Shown: one piece after another, positions 18,108-26,788 of the stretch
Layout: the number at the start of each line of letters is the position of its first letter
Numbering within the stretch: position 1 is the first letter of the stretch
Source of the DNA: CAZHFW01 sp964531675
GTDB lineage: Bacteria > Planctomycetota > Phycisphaerae > Phycisphaerales > UBA1924
Reading direction: 5' to 3'
Assembly (NCBI GenBank): GCA_964531675.1
Contig: CAZHFW010000009.1
Location: forward strand, 1-64,000
DNA length: 64,000 nucleotides
Notes under the pieces: generated by a model
Told to the model about the DNA's origin: nothing
Databases searched by the model: none
What the model saw: the letters and a program-made list of their open reading frames with translations, nothing else
Translations under genes and position numbers: made by a program

Positions 18108-18827
18108 TTACTTCTTGTCCTCTTCGGCGTAGTCCGGGCGAGACTCGGTCGGCACGCGGCCGAAAGCCGGGTCTGCGGGCTGGCCGAGCTGCTCCATCGC
18201 CGCCAGAACCTGGGGATTGCCCGGGGCACGATAGAACGCCATCCGCAGGCGATCGAGCTGCTTCTCCTTCTCCCCGATCGAGCCGTAGAACTCGGAGAGG
18301 GCCAGCTGAGGCTGATAGGTCTGGCCGCGGTCGATCCGGGCCGCCGTCTTGAGGGCGGTCAGGGCCTCGTCGACGTTGCCGACCTTGGCGGCGTACTTGC
18401 CCAGGCGGATGAAGTCGCTCACCTGCCCGCGATCGTTGGTCTTGGTGCGCAGGAAGGTCAGGAGCTGATCACGCTCGTTGGAGCGGAGCAGGGCCTCGGC
18501 GTAGCCCTCCAGATAGCGGTCTTCGTTGGGCCGCACATCGCACGCGATGCGCAGCTGCTCACGGGCCTCGCCGGGCTTGTTGAGCTCGATGAGCGACATG
18601 CCCAGGCGGTAGCGAACTTCCGGCTCGCTGGGCTTGCGGTCAATGAACTCCTGGTAGTTCTCGCGGGCCTCTTCCCAGCGCCCAACCCGGTAGTAGGTGT
18701 CGCCCGTATCCCGAACCACGTTCAGGGGACGCATGGAGCTGCACCCACCCAGAAGCGTCGCCGAGCTCAGCATGCTCGCGAGGGCAAGGACCAGTCGGAC
18801 GGACGTGTTCGGGCAATTCCTGCGCAT
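18108..18827 (-). CDS. TPR-repeat lipoprotein
   Basis: The 239-residue protein has a signal peptide ending in a lipobox (SATLLGGCSS). A run of TPR-like helical pairs follows: DTYYRVGRWEEARENYQEFI, VRYRLGMSLIELNKPGEARE and VGNVDEALTALKTAARIDRG. The end is short, charged and disordered. The ATG at 18825-18827 has AGGAAG upstream, and a longer start was rejected because it would bury the signal peptide. Role unknown; outer-membrane assembly or scaffolding is typical for such lipoproteins. It is divergent from the small phosphoesterase-like gene and about 100 bp upstream of the methyl-cycle operon. Confidence 0.75.
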   Translation of the reverse strand: MRRNCPNTSVRLVLALASMLSSATLLGGCSSMRPLNVVRDTGDTYYRVGRWEEARENYQEFIDRKPSEPEVRYRLGMSLIELNKPGEAREQLRIACDVRPNEDRYLEGYAEALLRSNERDQLLTFLRTKTNDRGQVSDFIRLGKYAAKVGNVDEALTALKTAARIDRGQTYQPQLALSEFYGSIGEKEKQLDRLRMAFYRAPGNPQVLAAMEQLGQPADPAFGRVPTESRPDYAEEDKK

Positions 18828-18931
18828 GTTTGATCTTCCTGGCTCGACAGCTCCCCGGCGACAACATGCCGGGATGGACAGCAATGCTATCGTCGAACGC
18901 GGCCCTTGAGGGCCATTCTGGGCGTCCCGGC

Positions 18932-19324
18932 ATGCATACCCCCGATCTGCCCACCGTCCTGCTCAAGCACACCCTTCCCGATGGGACGGCTCATTTCGAC
19001 TGGATGTACGCCCCCGACGCCTCCGCCGACACCAAGCTCACATCCTTCCGCATCGCGGAACCCATCCACCATCCGGAGATCGATTCCTTCGACGCCGAGA
19101 TGATCGGCGCCCATCGCCGCGAGTACCTGACTTACCAGGGGCCGGTCTCGGGCAATCGGGGTTCCGTCGAGCGGGTGGCCTCGGGCAAGATCCGGGTGGA
19201 CGAGCAGAGCGACGCCTGCATCCGCGTGCGCGTCGCGTGGCCCTCGGGAAGCAAGGCGTGGGTCGGGAGCCCGATCGCCGGGAACGTCTGGCGCTTCGTG
19301 ATCGACGCGCTCCCCGGCCGATAG
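18932..19324 (+). CDS. Small protein resembling the LigD 3'-phosphoesterase domain
   Basis: The 130-residue protein starts at an ATG after a GC-rich leader. The order HFDWMYAPD, LTSFRIAEPI, a charged helix, then HRREYLTYQGPVSGNRGSV and ASGKIRVDE resembles the stand-alone version of the 3'-phosphoesterase fold of DNA ligase D (H-x-D-x-x early, then Y-x-x-Y/F-E/Q-G-P-I/V). Known members trim 3' DNA or RNA ends in repair, but no Ku or ligase gene is near. The catalytic His set is not fully confirmable by eye. It lies 9 bp before asnB, so it is probably co-transcribed. The family call is moderately secure, the activity is not. Confidence 0.55.
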   Translation: MHTPDLPTVLLKHTLPDGTAHFDWMYAPDASADTKLTSFRIAEPIHHPEIDSFDAEMIGAHRREYLTYQGPVSGNRGSVERVASGKIRVDEQSDACIRVRVAWPSGSKAWVGSPIAGNVWRFVIDALPGR

Positions 19325-19333
19325 TGGTGGGGC

Positions 19334-21148
19334 ATGTGCGGCATTCTCGGCATCATCGCGTCCGCCGGAGCAACCCCAAGCGTCGACGACGCTGCGGTGA
19401 TCCGCATGCGCGACACCCTGGCCCGCCGCGGGCCCGATGATGCGGGTCTCTGGCGGCGTCAGAACGCGATTCTCGCGCATCGCCGCCTGAGCGTGCTCGA
19501 CACGACGGCCGCGGGCCATCAGCCCATGCTCAGCGCCGATGGCCGCCTTGCGATCAGCTACAACGGCGAGCTCTACAACGACGCCGAGCTTCGCGAGCGA
19601 CTGCAAGGCGTCCGCTTCGTCTCCACCTCCGACACCGAGACGATTCTGGAACTGCTCGCGCGTGAAGGCCCATCTTCCCTGGACCTGTGCCGGGGGATGC
19701 ACGCACTGGGCCTCTGGGACGCAGCACGCTCGAAGCTGATCCTGGCGCGTGATCCGCTCGGGATCAAGCCGCTGTATTACGCGCGGGTCAGCACGCCTCA
19801 GGGCGTCGAGATCGTCTTCGCGAGCGAGATCCGGGCGATCCTGGCCCATCCGCACCTGACCCCCAGGCCCGACGTCATAACCGCGGCGAGCTACATGACG
19901 ACCATCCGGACAACTCTGGGTGAGCGCACGCTTTTCGAGGGCGTGCGCTGCGTCCAGCCGGGCGAGATCCTCGAGTTCGACGCTGCAGCGGGTCTGTCCA
20001 TGAGCGTCCTTCGAAAGACCGGGTGGCTTCCCAAGGCGTCCCCGGACCAGGACCTTCGGGAGGCGGTGGAGGAAAGCGTCCGAGTTCATCTTCGCTCCGA
20101 CGTTCCGATCTGCGCACTGCTCTCGGGCGGCCTGGACAGCTCGATCGTCGCACGCGTCGCGATGGACACGCTCGGAACGCTCCACACCTTCTGCTCCGGC
20201 GCTCCCGGAGCGGATCCCGGCGCGGACGATTTCTCGTTCGCGAGGCAGGTCGCGGGGTTCATCGGCTCGCAGCACACCGAAGCGCCCGTGACGCGTGAGC
20301 TCTTCCTGGAACGCTGGCCTGAGATGGTCCGCGCGCTCGGCTCGCCTCTGAGTACGCCCAACGAAGTCGCGATCAACCAAGTTGCCCGCACGCTCAGGAG
20401 TGCGGGCAAGACCGTGACGCTCTCGGGCGAGGGCGCAGACGAGCTCTTTGCGGGCTATCAGCTCCCGATGGAGATGGCGCTGGCCCACGAGCAGACCATG
20501 CCCGCGTCGGTGCGGCGTGACGCTGCGGCCTGCGCCCGCTCCCGCGCGGAGTTCCAGATCACCTCCAACGCGTGGATGAATCCCGCGGCCGCGGGTCAGG
20601 TGCTCTCGAGCCCGGTGCTCGGCGCGATCGAAGACCACGCGGTGCTGCGCGACACCTATCAGCAGATCGCATCCGACTGCGCGCTGGAGTGCGACCACGA
20701 TCCCTCCGGGCTTCAGACCCATCTCTCGTTCCACCGCCGGGTGAATCTGGTCGGGCTTCTCCAGCGTCTGGACACCGCGACCATGCTCGAGTCCGTCGAA
20801 GGGCGCACGCCCTTTGCCGACGCCGACCTTGCAGCCCTGTCGGTCGCGCTTCCGATCGAACGAAAGTTCCACAAGTCGGATGGGCTTGTGCAGACCAAGC
20901 TCGCGCTGCGCGAGGCCTTCGCACGCGTGCTCCTGCCTGAAGTGGTCGCGCGGCCCAAAGCGAGTTTTCCGCTGCCGTTCCAGGGTTGGATCGGCGGAGT
21001 CACGCCCCGGATCAGCGACTCCGCCTTTGCCCGAGCTTTCTTTTCGCCCGGCGCGATCACGCCGGTGCAATCGGCCCCCGAGAGCTTCTGGCCAGTCGCC
21101 TGGCCAATGACAAACCTGGCCCTGTGGGGCCAGGTCTGGTGGGGTTGA
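19334..21148 (+). CDS. asnB: Asparagine synthase (glutamine-hydrolysing)
   Basis: The 604-residue protein begins MCGILGIIAS with the essential Cys2 exposed after Met removal. The amidohydrolase half carries RRGPDDAG, AILAHRRLSVLD and AISYNGELYND. The synthetase half carries the PP-loop CALLSGGLDSSIVARVAM near residue 260 and LSGEGADELFAGYQ near 366. It makes asparagine, or, in some relatives, amidates other acids in envelope biosynthesis. The ATG follows GGTGGGG. No glycosyltransferase or exosortase cluster is beside it, so the housekeeping role is favoured. Confidence 0.92.
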   Translation: MCGILGIIASAGATPSVDDAAVIRMRDTLARRGPDDAGLWRRQNAILAHRRLSVLDTTAAGHQPMLSADGRLAISYNGELYNDAELRERLQGVRFVSTSDTETILELLAREGPSSLDLCRGMHALGLWDAARSKLILARDPLGIKPLYYARVSTPQGVEIVFASEIRAILAHPHLTPRPDVITAASYMTTIRTTLGERTLFEGVRCVQPGEILEFDAAAGLSMSVLRKTGWLPKASPDQDLREAVEESVRVHLRSDVPICALLSGGLDSSIVARVAMDTLGTLHTFCSGAPGADPGADDFSFARQVAGFIGSQHTEAPVTRELFLERWPEMVRALGSPLSTPNEVAINQVARTLRSAGKTVTLSGEGADELFAGYQLPMEMALAHEQTMPASVRRDAAACARSRAEFQITSNAWMNPAAAGQVLSSPVLGAIEDHAVLRDTYQQIASDCALECDHDPSGLQTHLSFHRRVNLVGLLQRLDTATMLESVEGRTPFADADLAALSVALPIERKFHKSDGLVQTKLALREAFARVLLPEVVARPKASFPLPFQGWIGGVTPRISDSAFARAFFSPGAITPVQSAPESFWPVAWPMTNLALWGQVWWG

Positions 21149-21188
21149 CGCCGATCTGTCCGGGTGCTTCACGCCGAAGCGGCGGGAC

Positions 21189-23372
21189 TCACTCCACGTT
21201 GAGCGAGGCGATGAACGTGTTCAGCTCACGCTCGGCGCTCTGCACCTCGCCCCGCGCCTTCTGGAGCTCGGAGTCGAGCTGATCGATCTTCTTCTCCTGG
21301 GCGGTGAGCTTCTGCATGTACTGGGAGTAGAGGTCGCTCGCCCGATCAAGCTGATTCATGTTCTGACGCAGGCGGCCCTGGTCCTTGTCGATCTCGTTCC
21401 AGGAAGCCTGGAGGTTCTCCACCTTCCGCTGGGCGACCTGCAAGGCGTCGCGACGCTTGCCAACCTCGCGGATCGCGTTCACCACCGCCTCCGACGCCTT
21501 CCCGTTGGTGCAATACTCGAGCAGCACACGGGTCTCGGCGTCGGTGATCGCCAGGGTCGTGCTTCCCGTCATCTCTTGCGGGATCTTGAGCGTGCCCGCC
21601 TTGCCCGCGTCGAGCGTGACTTCGAACCGGTACAGAGCCTGGGTCGTCTCGCTCGGGCTGATCCCGACCAGTTCGTACCCGCTGAGGCGAGGCTGTTCGA
21701 CCAGCAGCGTCCGGCCCTTTGTCAGGTCCTTGTTGACGAACGTGTACTCAACAGTGTTCACGTACTTCAGCGTCTGCTCGATCACACCCTTGACGATCTT
21801 GACCTTGCGGACCGCGCTCTCCATCTTCTGGTTGGTCGTCACGCCGACCTCGATGTCCGTCGCGTACGCGAGCAGGCGCTTGTCGCCCGCAGGAATGTGC
21901 CCGATCTGCGCATCACCGGCGTAGGCGCCCCCTTCGAAGACCGACACCGGGCCGGGCATGAGCTGGTTGCTCGTGTTGTTGGTGATCTCGAGCCCGCGCA
22001 TCGGGTGGGCCTGGCCATCCGCGGGGTTGAAGATGCTCACCCGACGGCTCTCGACCGGCGTGTTCAGGATCGGGAGCATCGCCGAGCGCTGACGTTGAAT
22101 CGTCACCGGCGCGTCGAGCTCGTAACGGAAGAGCTCGCCTTCCTCTCCATGGGCCGCAGCGGGCGCGCCGTACTCGAGCATCGACGACATGTCCATCGCC
22201 AGGGATCTGACCTCGGCGCCCTCAGTCGCCATCGGCGCCGGCGCCCCGGGCGCGCCGCCGCTTCTGAACACTCCGCCGCTCCCCGCCTTTGTCATCGCCG
22301 CCCTCGGCTTGAGATCGTCCTTCTCCTGGAGCTTGTCCATCGCCAGGTCGTAGACCTTGGGCATGACGCCCGCCGCCATCGGCACCGGGACCATGGGCCT
22401 GGGCGAGTACAGCGGCTCGTACAGATCCATCTTGAAGCTCACGGGCTGCCCCGCGACCAGCGCCAGGCTCACGTTTTCCCAGTCCTCGTCGGTGGTGTTC
22501 TCGACAATCGCCCAGCCTTGGATGTTGGTCTTGTTGCTCTTGGGCGACTTCTCGTCGGCCATCACCAGGCGATAGCTCGTCTTCCAGACGGGCGTCTCAT
22601 GGACGTACGCGACCACGAGCTCTCGGGGGCCGTTGCCGCGGGTTGAGATGTCCACGGTCTTGATGCGATCGGCCCGCTGGTCCGCCATCGCGGCCAGCGC
22701 CTTGTCGAGTTCGGCCGCAAGCTGCGGGTCATTGACGACGAAGCTCTTCACATCCGAGAGCCGCACGCTCTTGATGCCGTTGCTGATGAGGTTGAGGTAG
22801 GCCACCTGGATCGGCGCAGTCGCCGAACCCTGCGCTTCGGGGCGGGTCTCGGTGCCCAGCACCGAACCGGTGATCGGTCCCTCGGTCGTCGTCACGGTCA
22901 CGTTGGTCCCGCGGAGCCTGGCGAGCAGGTTCGTCATCGACGGGTTGTCGGAGATGTCCACGCCGAACGACGAAAGACGACGCGAGAGCGGATCCTTCGA
23001 TCCGTATCCCACGGACTCGACGCGCCCTCCCATGTCCAGGACGACCATCGACTTGAGGATGTCGTTGATCTGGTCAACGTTAAACTTGAGCTGCACGCTC
23101 ATGTCCCCGTTGATCTCGCCGCGGCGTTCGAACGAACCGACGCCCGAGCGGTAGAGCGTGATGCGGGTGACCGGGAGGGTGTTGGCGTTCTTGGCCCGCC
23201 AAACGTCGGCCTCCGCTGCGGGCTTGCTTGCCGTGCCGCCCGCCTGCGCCGAGGCGTCAGACGCGAACGCCAGCCCCGCGACACCGATCAGCAGCGCGAT
23301 GCGGGCTCTGCGGGTCAGGACCGGAACGATCGGGCGGTCGGAAGTTCTGGGGGCGAGGCTCGGCAGGTTCAT
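21189..23372 (-). CDS. DUF4139 domain exported protein
   Basis: The 727-residue protein has an N-terminal signal peptide (RIALLIGVAGLAFASDASA). A first part includes LPVTRITLYRSGVGSFERRG, a typical opening of DUF4139/DUF4140-like proteins. A Met/Ala/Pro-rich linker lies around residues 400-450, and a domain with VRKVKIVKGVIEQTL and VEYTFVNKDLTKGRTLLVEQ follows. The end is a long coiled coil (about 630-727). The ATG at 23370-23372 follows AAGGAG with 6-base spacing. It sits divergent from the FAD/Fe-S dehydrogenase gene with about 150 bp between. Function is unknown; export to the periplasm or surface is a fair inference. Confidence 0.7.
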   Translation of the reverse strand: MNLPSLAPRTSDRPIVPVLTRRARIALLIGVAGLAFASDASAQAGGTASKPAAEADVWRAKNANTLPVTRITLYRSGVGSFERRGEINGDMSVQLKFNVDQINDILKSMVVLDMGGRVESVGYGSKDPLSRRLSSFGVDISDNPSMTNLLARLRGTNVTVTTTEGPITGSVLGTETRPEAQGSATAPIQVAYLNLISNGIKSVRLSDVKSFVVNDPQLAAELDKALAAMADQRADRIKTVDISTRGNGPRELVVAYVHETPVWKTSYRLVMADEKSPKSNKTNIQGWAIVENTTDEDWENVSLALVAGQPVSFKMDLYEPLYSPRPMVPVPMAAGVMPKVYDLAMDKLQEKDDLKPRAAMTKAGSGGVFRSGGAPGAPAPMATEGAEVRSLAMDMSSMLEYGAPAAAHGEEGELFRYELDAPVTIQRQRSAMLPILNTPVESRRVSIFNPADGQAHPMRGLEITNNTSNQLMPGPVSVFEGGAYAGDAQIGHIPAGDKRLLAYATDIEVGVTTNQKMESAVRKVKIVKGVIEQTLKYVNTVEYTFVNKDLTKGRTLLVEQPRLSGYELVGISPSETTQALYRFEVTLDAGKAGTLKIPQEMTGSTTLAITDAETRVLLEYCTNGKASEAVVNAIREVGKRRDALQVAQRKVENLQASWNEIDKDQGRLRQNMNQLDRASDLYSQYMQKLTAQEKKIDQLDSELQKARGEVQSAERELNTFIASLNVE

Positions 23373-23507
23373 GAATAGCTCCTTGCATCCCGTCGCGGGT
23401 CGCGGCGGGGCGACAGTCATCTGACCGGGCAGTATGCCCGATGGTTCGGCAATCCGCGCGGAAAGTCCCGGACCGAACACCTGCCGCTCCAATCCGCGCC
23501 AAGCTTC

Positions 23508-23513
23508 TATAGT
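23508..23513 (+). promoter_or_regulatory. -10-like box close to dehydrogenase start
   Basis: TATAGT ends 8 bp before the ATG at 23522, so transcription from it would begin at or next to the start codon, giving a leaderless mRNA. No Shine-Dalgarno sequence is present in the intervening bases. No convincing -35 hexamer was found. Confidence 0.4.
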
Positions 23514-23521
23514 GCGCCCCG

Positions 23522-26512
23522 ATGGCCTCACTCCCCGTCATTGCGTCCAACGCCGGCACCGGGCTGGACCGGCCCGGCCCCTCCGATTCTGAACGCGCGG
23601 CGATTGCGCGGGACCTTGCCAACGCCGTCGCGGGCGAGGTCCGATTCGGCGCGCACGATCGCATGCTGTATGCGACCGACGCCTCCCTCTTCCAGGTCGA
23701 GCCCATCGGCGTGGTCATCCCCGCCAGCATCGATGATGCGGTCGAGGCGGTCCGTTTCTGCGCGTCGCGCGGGCTGGCGATGCTCCCACGCGGCGGTGGG
23801 ACGAGCCTCGCGGGCCAATGCACCAGCCGGGCGGTGGTCCTCGATTTCTCCTCGAGCTGCCGACGAGTCCTCTCGGTTGATCAGGCCGCCCGCACCTGTC
23901 GCGTGGAGCCCGGGATCACCATCGACGATCTCAACGAGCAGCTCGCGCCCACGGGCCTGTTCTTCGCGCCCGACCCTGCGACGAGCCGTCAATGCAACGT
24001 CGGCGGCGCGATCGGCAACAACGCCGCGGGCGCTCGCTCCATCCGCTACGGACGGACAAGTGAGAGCATCCTCGGGATCGACGCGGTCCTGGCCGATGGC
24101 GTCCGCGTGCGACTGGAAAAGGGTGCTGCCCTCCGCGATCCCCGCGTTCACGCGCTCACCCACGACATCGTCGCGATCGTCCGGGCCCACGAGAAGCTCA
24201 TCCGCGAACGCTTCCCCAAGACCGTCCGCCGCAACGCGGGCTACGGGCTTGACATGATTCTCGCGCAGCTCGACGCGGCCGCCCGCGCGGGCGAGGATCC
24301 GATGGCCCACGTCAACCTCGCCTACCTGCTCTGCGGCAGTGAAGGCACTCTGGCGGTGACGCTCGGCGCCGAACTGGCCTTGCACCCGCGCCCGAAGTCC
24401 AAGGGCCTCGCGCTCGTCGCCTTCGAATCGGTCGATGCAGCCATCGAGGCGGTGCAGCCCATCCTCTCCACGGGCCCGACCGCGATCGAACTGCTCGACG
24501 ACATCGTCATCGACCTGGCCCGCGCCAATCGCGAGTACCGGCGCTATGTCGAACTCCTCCCCGCGCCCGCGGGAGGGAGCGTAAAGGCGGTGCTCTACGT
24601 CGAGTACTTCTCCGAGCAGGGGCTGGGCGAGATCGAGCAGGCCTTTGAGAAGCTCCGCCGCGTGTGCCCAGGCCGCGAGGTGCAGGCCCACACCGGTGAG
24701 GCCGCCATGCTCAACGCTTGGAAGCTCCGCAAGGCGGGCGAACCGTTGCTCCACGGCATCCCGGGAAACCGCAAGCCCATCACGTTCGTCGAGGACAACG
24801 CGATCCCGGTGCACAACCTCTCCGAGTTCGTGCGCCGATTCCGGCAGATCGTCGCCGACCACGGCACCATCGCTGCGTATTACGCGCACGCCAGCGTCGG
24901 TGTGCTGCACGTCCGCCCGCTGATCGATATCCATTCCGACGCCGATCGCGCCATCATGCGCTCGATCGCGGTCAAGGTCGCCGACCTCGCCCGCGAGCTT
25001 GGCGGCGTCATGTCGGGCGAGCATGGCGATGGACGCATCCGTGGGCCTCTGCTCGAACGCTATTTCGGCCCCGAGCTCATGAACGCGTTCCGGCAGGTCA
25101 AGCACGTCTTCGACCCGAAGAACCTGCTCAACCCCGGGAACATCGTCGAGCCCGGGCCGATCGAATCGATGAGCGAGCATTTGCGCGTCAAGCCGCTCGG
25201 CCGCCCGGTCGGTGTGCCCGAGACGGACACGTTCTTCAACTACCACGACCAGCACGGCTTCGACGCCGCGGTGGAGATGTGCAACGGCGCGGGCGTGTGC
25301 CGGAAGAAGGCCGGTGGCGTGATGTGCCCCTCGTACATGGCGACCCTGGACGAACGCCACTCCACGCGCGGCAGAGGCAACGCGCTGCGACTGGCGATCA
25401 CCGGGCAGCTCCCGTCCGCTTCCGATGAACGCTGGAATGATCAGGGCACGCTCGACACGCTCCATCTGTGCCTGAGCTGCAAGGCCTGCAAGACCGAGTG
25501 CCCGAGCAACGTGGATATCGCCAGGCTCAAAGCCGAGTACCACGGCCAGCGGCACCGGCGGTGGGGGGCTTCCCTCGCGACCATCCTCATGGGGAACATC
25601 CGCATCCTCAACAAGCTCGGCGCGATCACGCCCCAGCTCTCCAACAGGCTCTCGGAATCCAGACTCATTCGCGCCATCGTGAACCCGCTGATCGGCGTGC
25701 ATCCCAGAAGAACGCTTCCCGCGTTCTCCTCGCCCTGGCGCGACAAGCCTTCGGGAGCCAAGGCGACGGGTCCCCGCGTCGCGTTCTTCGGCGACTGCTT
25801 CACGATGTACAACGAGTCATCGATCGGTCACGCGGCCCAGCGGCTCGTCGAGGCGTTCGGATACAGGTCGTCACTGGCCGATGCGGGATGCTGCGCCAGG
25901 GCCAAGATCTCCCTGGGCTTGCTCGAACAGGCGATCGACGAAGCCGACGCGACGCTCGAACGCCTGCGTCCGCTCATCGAGGATGACGACATCAAGGCGA
26001 TTCTGTTCCTGGAGCCCTCGTGTCTTTCGGCGGTGAAGGATGACTGGCTGGCCTTGAAGCTCCGCACGCCGATCGAGTTGAGGCAGGCGCTGGCGCGGAA
26101 GGCGATGCTGGTGGAGGAGTTCCTGGACCGCAACTGGCCCGAGCACCCCACGATGCCTCGGTTTGCGCTCGAGAAGGCCAAGGACGCCGTGCTGCACGCG
26201 CATTGCCATCAGAAAGCGCTGTGGGGCGCGGGGTCCAGCGGGAATCTGCTCAAGCGCATCCTGGGGAAGAACGTCGATGTGCTGGACACGACCTGCTGCG
26301 GGATGGCGGGCTCGTTCGGATTCACGCCCGATCGCTTCGATCTCTCCATGAAGATCGGCGAGCTCGGGGTGTTGCCCGCGGCACGGGCCGCAGCGAAGAA
26401 GAACGCCGCGATGCTTGCGACCGGGACCAGCTGCCGCCACCAGATTCACGACGGCGCGGGCGTTCGCGCCCAGCATCCCGTGGAGTTTCTCGCGGATCTG
26501 CTGGAAGGCTGA
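23522..26512 (+). CDS. FAD-linked oxidase/(4Fe-4S) dehydrogenase fusion (GlcD-GlcF/YdiJ type)
   Basis: The 996-residue protein joins an FAD-binding PCMH oxidase domain (LPRGGGTSLAGQC at 89-100, NNAAGARSIRYGRTSESILG near 162) to an iron-sulfur half. Cys clusters lie near 586-605 (CNGAGVCRKK...CPS) and 652-664 (CLSCKACKTECPSN), followed by CCG-type motifs (DAGCCAR and DTTCCGMAGSFG near 923). Known proteins of this shape oxidise D-2-hydroxy acids: D-lactate, glycolate or, for YdiJ (about 1018 aa), D-2-hydroxyglutarate. Electrons go to quinone or an acceptor protein. The exact substrate cannot be read from sequence. The gene stands alone and probably has a leaderless transcript. Confidence 0.88.
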   Translation: MASLPVIASNAGTGLDRPGPSDSERAAIARDLANAVAGEVRFGAHDRMLYATDASLFQVEPIGVVIPASIDDAVEAVRFCASRGLAMLPRGGGTSLAGQCTSRAVVLDFSSSCRRVLSVDQAARTCRVEPGITIDDLNEQLAPTGLFFAPDPATSRQCNVGGAIGNNAAGARSIRYGRTSESILGIDAVLADGVRVRLEKGAALRDPRVHALTHDIVAIVRAHEKLIRERFPKTVRRNAGYGLDMILAQLDAAARAGEDPMAHVNLAYLLCGSEGTLAVTLGAELALHPRPKSKGLALVAFESVDAAIEAVQPILSTGPTAIELLDDIVIDLARANREYRRYVELLPAPAGGSVKAVLYVEYFSEQGLGEIEQAFEKLRRVCPGREVQAHTGEAAMLNAWKLRKAGEPLLHGIPGNRKPITFVEDNAIPVHNLSEFVRRFRQIVADHGTIAAYYAHASVGVLHVRPLIDIHSDADRAIMRSIAVKVADLARELGGVMSGEHGDGRIRGPLLERYFGPELMNAFRQVKHVFDPKNLLNPGNIVEPGPIESMSEHLRVKPLGRPVGVPETDTFFNYHDQHGFDAAVEMCNGAGVCRKKAGGVMCPSYMATLDERHSTRGRGNALRLAITGQLPSASDERWNDQGTLDTLHLCLSCKACKTECPSNVDIARLKAEYHGQRHRRWGASLATILMGNIRILNKLGAITPQLSNRLSESRLIRAIVNPLIGVHPRRTLPAFSSPWRDKPSGAKATGPRVAFFGDCFTMYNESSIGHAAQRLVEAFGYRSSLADAGCCARAKISLGLLEQAIDEADATLERLRPLIEDDDIKAILFLEPSCLSAVKDDWLALKLRTPIELRQALARKAMLVEEFLDRNWPEHPTMPRFALEKAKDAVLHAHCHQKALWGAGSSGNLLKRILGKNVDVLDTTCCGMAGSFGFTPDRFDLSMKIGELGVLPAARAAAKKNAAMLATGTSCRHQIHDGAGVRAQHPVEFLADLLEG

Positions 26513-26533
26513 GCAGGGAAGTCGGAGCGCCGA

Positions 26534-26773
26534 TCAGGGCTGCTCGGGCTTCTTGTCCACCACCGCCTTGGTCTTGGGGTCGTAGGTGTACAGATAGCCC
26601 GGCTCTTCGAGCTTGCAGGTGTTCTTGTGCGTCCCGTCGCAGAAGGGCAGCCGGTCGGAGAGGCCGCACACGCAGATTGACAGGGGCTTGAGATTCCCCG
26701 CCTCGTCGCGTGGGAACTGGCTCGGGTCGATCTTGATGGGACCGGTGTGCTCGATTCGGATCAGTCGCGCCAC
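26534..26773 (-). CDS. CDGSH-type iron-sulfur protein
   Basis: The 79-residue protein carries a complete CDGSH signature, CVCGLSDRLPFCDGTHK, with cluster ligands Cys34, Cys36, Cys45 and His49. These bind a [2Fe-2S] cluster with the unusual 3Cys-1His coordination. Bacterial members are small cytosolic proteins linked to iron or redox handling, with few defined partners. It lies 15 bp downstream of the MoxR gene on the same strand, so the two are likely co-transcribed. Its other neighbour is a large Fe-S dehydrogenase on the opposite strand. Confidence 0.93.
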   Translation of the reverse strand: MARLIRIEHTGPIKIDPSQFPRDEAGNLKPLSICVCGLSDRLPFCDGTHKNTCKLEEPGYLYTYDPKTKAVVDKKPEQP

Positions 26774-26788
26774 GCCATCCTCCGCGTT

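Noticed and set aside
18887..21172. Long open frame (761 codons) antisense to asnB
   Set aside because: It is Arg/His/Gly-rich with no domain pattern and lies fully opposite a clear asparagine synthase; long antisense frames are expected at this GC content.
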